Of a DNA stretch of 64,000 nucleotides, positions 61,342 through 64,000 are shown piece by piece. A program made the position numbers and the translations under genes. The notes under the pieces were generated by a model, which searched no databases, was not told the DNA's origin, and saw only the letters and a program-made list of their open reading frames with translations. Every line of letters starts with the position of its first letter. Within the stretch, counting starts at the first letter, position 1. Source of the DNA: Bacillota bacterium (GTDB lineage: Bacteria > Bacillota > SHA-98 > UBA4971); the NCBI GenBank assembly GCA_012689375.1, contig JAAZLO010000045.1:27878-91877 (forward strand). Direction: 5' to 3'.

Positions 61342-62454
61342 TTATTTAAAAACACGGTTGATGATCTTTTCCCATTTATGTTTCCAATGTTTGATATCAA
61401 AAGCCCGCGCCACTTCTTTTGCATTTTCCCCTAACCTATGCCTTTCATTTTCATTCTTAAATAAATATTCAGTAGCCTCCAATAGGCTGTCCGGTGTTGG
61501 TTTTATCAAAAGCCCATTATAATCATGAATTATCATATTAGCCAAACCCCCGATATGTGTGGTAATAACAGCACATCCTGAAGCCATGGCTTCCAAGCAT
61601 GAGAGAGAGGTTCCTTCTGCGGCTTTAGTCGGAAGAAGAGCAATATCCATCTCAGCATAGACTTTATACATAATATGTGGTGGTTGCCAGTAATAATATA
61701 TATCTTCATTTTCTGATGCCCACTTAGAGGCCTCAGCTTCCAAGATATCTGTATGTCCCCTTCCAACAAAATGAAACTCAATTTCTCCAGGGTACTTTGC
61801 TGTTAACATTTTGGCAGTATATGCTGCCTCGTTTAAACCACGAACAGATGTAAGGCGGCGGGGAAATATCACCTTCACTTTATCTCCCTTTTTAGATCGG
61901 GGTTTTACACTGTTGATATCCACAAAGTTGGGTATATACTCCATCCTATGGGACAAACCGGGCCAAGTAGCATTTACCCAGTTAATGGTGTTTGTGTCTA
62001 CGGAAACAACTTTTGCAGGCCCCCCCAAGGCTATATGATACCTCCTTAGCCATTCCATTCGTTCTGTCTCTGTACGAAATTTCGAATCGAATCCGGGATA
62101 ATCCCAGAATACCCCATGTGAAATTGATATACTCCTTTCCAGGCTATGGGGATAGGCCAAAAACGTTACAAAATAGATAACATAATCGATTCCCATTGCC
62201 TGTTCATGGAAACGTTGGTTCAAACTAGGGAAAGTCATGAATTCGCTCTTTATCTCCGGAATTGTATTAATTTTCACACCGTGAAAAAATTCCCTTTTCC
62301 ACCCGGTTCCAATTTGCCACCAAGTTACCTCATAACCTAAATCTATCAGAAGTCCGGTCAATTCAAGCCCGTACCGTTCCGCTCCTCCATATACCATTCT
62401 TAAACCATCAGGACTGTAGAAATTCGTAGTAAGAATCCCAATTTGTTTCGACAT
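61342..62454 (-). CDS. Glycosyltransferase family 4
   Basis: VYGGAERYGLELTGLL, RLTSVRGLNEAA, EGTSLSCLEAMASGCAVITTHIGGLANMI; start at ATG 62454. Confidence 0.93.
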   Translation of the reverse strand: MSKQIGILTTNFYSPDGLRMVYGGAERYGLELTGLLIDLGYEVTWWQIGTGWKREFFHGVKINTIPEIKSEFMTFPSLNQRFHEQAMGIDYVIYFVTFLAYPHSLERSISISHGVFWDYPGFDSKFRTETERMEWLRRYHIALGGPAKVVSVDTNTINWVNATWPGLSHRMEYIPNFVDINSVKPRSKKGDKVKVIFPRRLTSVRGLNEAAYTAKMLTAKYPGEIEFHFVGRGHTDILEAEASKWASENEDIYYYWQPPHIMYKVYAEMDIALLPTKAAEGTSLSCLEAMASGCAVITTHIGGLANMIIHDYNGLLIKPTPDSLLEATEYLFKNENERHRLGENAKEVARAFDIKHWKHKWEKIINRVFK

Positions 62455-62458
62455 ATCA

Positions 62459-63199
62459 TTATTTCCCCCTAAACCAAAGCCTTTTAGCGTCTTGCCATGT
62501 TTCCAAATCATTTGATTGGGGAGCTATCATTATACTTTGAGTATGCTGACTAACCCTCCCGGACATTTCTATGTCTTTGTTCTGATAAAACAAGAATTTT
62601 CTATAATGATCTTTTGGATCCGCCCAACCAAAATGTTTTATTCTGATATCTGAATAATAAGGGATGTAATTATCACAGGGATGCGGAAATCTTCCTGAGT
62701 GGATCCTCCTGTCAGGCCAATGATAATTGATGTCCGGGATATACCTGATTAAAAGAGGGCTGAACTTCACCCATGGGTTCCATCCCCCGTCAACCCTGTA
62801 ATGGGTTTTTGACGACCAAAAATCAAATATTCGAAAGCATATTGCATCATAATAATTCTGATTAATTAATAAAGATGCTTCATCAATGATTCTATCTTCA
62901 AAGATCTCATCAGCATCGATGGCCAAGATCCAGTCTGGGTTTTCCTTCACTGTGAGATTCCACAGTTTCGAACGTAACGCTGACTCATTTTGTTCGAAAA
63001 TGCAATATTCATTCTTATGGGTAATAATTCTTTCATTTTCACCGAGAACTTCGATGATATCATCTTCTGATGCATCATCCAGAATTACTACCTTATCAAC
63101 CCATTTCAAGAGGTGGGTTAATACTTCATTCAGATATCTGTCGATTTCATTCCTCACAGGCATCATTGCAATAATACTGTGCTTATAACAGCTTTCCAT
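62459..63199 (-). CDS. Glycosyltransferase family 2
   Basis: MMPVRNEIDRYLNEVL, VVILDDASEDD, WILAIDADEIFED; RBS GGGGAGGGG. Confidence 0.92.
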   Translation of the reverse strand: MESCYKHSIIAMMPVRNEIDRYLNEVLTHLLKWVDKVVILDDASEDDIIEVLGENERIITHKNEYCIFEQNESALRSKLWNLTVKENPDWILAIDADEIFEDRIIDEASLLINQNYYDAICFRIFDFWSSKTHYRVDGGWNPWVKFSPLLIRYIPDINYHWPDRRIHSGRFPHPCDNYIPYYSDIRIKHFGWADPKDHYRKFLFYQNKDIEMSGRVSQHTQSIMIAPQSNDLETWQDAKRLWFRGK

Positions 63200-63221
63200 T
63201 TGTTTTTCCCCTCCCCTTTTA

Positions 63222-63249
63222 AAAAAGGCCTTCCAGAGAAGGCCTTTTT
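63222..63249. terminator. Bidirectional-type terminator after the TasA-like gene
   Basis: aaaaaggcctt-ccagag-aaggccttttt, perfect 11-bp arms with A/T tails. Confidence 0.8.
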
Positions 63250-63250
63250 C

Positions 63251-63697
63251 CTATGAAGTCGCCACAAATATAAAATCTATTGCTAAATCTATATCCTGCA
63301 CAGCATTCCCCACTGCTGATGGAAGAGAGAATTGGAAGGTGACATCTTCAGCGCCGGTTGCGAGGGGTAGCTCCCTTCCAGGACTATCCGGCCTGTCTAT
63401 TAGGTCCTTTAGTTTGCCTGTATATAAATTTGTTGTATTTGCCTCAACGCTTACATTTAGGTTGTAAGCAAGAAGAGCTGCCAATGATTCAGAGGTGGTC
63501 CCTGAAGCTTTCCAATCAGCTGTAACGAAATAGAATTCATCAACATCACCTGTGTTTGATACGTTTATTACTGTTGAAACCAAACCCCCGGGCATTATTG
63601 TTTCTGCAAGAACCCCGCTGGAAGGTGATACTTCTATCGAAACACTTCCGGTTTGTAAAGTACCACCTATAGAGCCCGCTGAATACGTAAAAGCCAT
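63251..63697 (-). CDS. TasA/camelysin (CalY)-like beta-sandwich protein without signal peptide
   Basis: 148 aa; MPGGLVSTVINVSNTGDVDEFYF and GKLKDLI...LPLATGAEDVTFQFSLPSAVGN match the family pattern; start fixed by AGGAGG RBS. Confidence 0.6.
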   Translation of the reverse strand: MAFTYSAGSIGGTLQTGSVSIEVSPSSGVLAETIMPGGLVSTVINVSNTGDVDEFYFVTADWKASGTTSESLAALLAYNLNVSVEANTTNLYTGKLKDLIDRPDSPGRELPLATGAEDVTFQFSLPSAVGNAVQDIDLAIDFIFVATS

Positions 63698-63746
63698 ATT
63701 TTTATTACCTCCTTGGTTTTGGCAAAACCTATTATTGCCACGGTAT

Positions 63747-63775
63747 CATGGATAATGATTAAACCATTATCCATG
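63747..63775. repeat. Perfect inverted repeat upstream of the TasA-like gene
   Basis: catggataatg-attaaac-cattatccatg, 11-bp arms. Confidence 0.8.
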
Positions 63776-63836
63776 TTTATTGTTTGCTTAGAGGGTACGA
63801 GTCCGGTTTCATTATATGATTTAGGTGGTTTTAGGG

Positions 63837-64000
63837 TTACTCTTGCTGGGTAAATAAAGGGATGCCTATCCCGAAGGAAGCGAACATTCGCTCTTTGAAG
63901 ATCCCCTCAAGTGCGCATGCACCGGGAATATATGAATCCCCGTTAACGTATATCTCATCCATACCTTTCGTCAATTCATGCTTATTAATAAAATCCCGAT
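63837..64000 (-). CDS. C-terminal fragment of a CDS running off the window, function unknown
   Basis: Hand translation of the minus strand: RDFINKHELTKGMDEIYVNGDSYIPGACALEGIFKERMFASFGIGIPLFTQQE-stop; open to the window edge. Confidence 0.6.
   Translation of the reverse strand, partial: RDFINKHELTKGMDEIYVNGDSYIPGACALEGIFKERMFASFGIGIPLFTQQE

Noticed and set aside
1-64000. CRISPR arrays, rRNA operons, transposase/integrase genes, prophage or toxin-antitoxin modules
   Set aside because: I looked for regularly spaced repeats and for mobile-element or defence protein motifs in the ORF list and saw none; dispersed short repeats cannot be excluded without a genome-wide search.

Overview
This 64 kb window looks like an ordinary chromosomal segment of an anaerobic, probably endospore-forming Firmicute (inferred from CotF-like, FapA/DUF342-like and anaerobe-type Fe-S/NifX/MinD genes; I cannot name the species). 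Most genes are on the minus strand. From left to right: clpX-clpP-tig; a tRNA-His; uracil permease; lpdA; alr-nnr-acpS-glmM-cdaR-cdaA; an archaeal-type phosphoglycerate mutase; a class A PBP; a YhaM-like nuclease; a Cof-type HAD; uvrC-uvrA-uvrB; PDZ, S41 and M23 proteins; ftsX-ftsE; a split transketolase; wecG/tagA-csaB-DUF5693-DUF2993; prfB (programmed +1 frameshift); secA; a MobA-like protein; hpf; an alpha/beta hydrolase; a Zn-ribbon protein; a Ca2+-type P-ATPase; an AKR-ferredoxin protein; hbd-ackA; an ORP-like MinD-Fd/NifX/Mrp/DUF5320/DUF134 cluster; GH130; CotF; FapA-like; a SPOCS-like protein; GT4; GT2; a TasA/camelysin-like protein without a signal peptide; and a truncated CDS at the right edge. 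The most interesting signals are: (1) the ORP-like cluster at 51.5-56.4 kb, with two perfect palindromes 22 bp apart sitting on a consensus sigma-A promoter; (2) a candidate promoter/terminator leader upstream of tig-clpP-clpX; (3) the signal-peptide-less TasA-like protein beside glycosyltransferases; (4) a palindrome at the predicted start site of hbd-ackA; (5) the RF2 recoding site, which the ORF track misses. All functional calls were made by eye from protein motifs; no database search was run.
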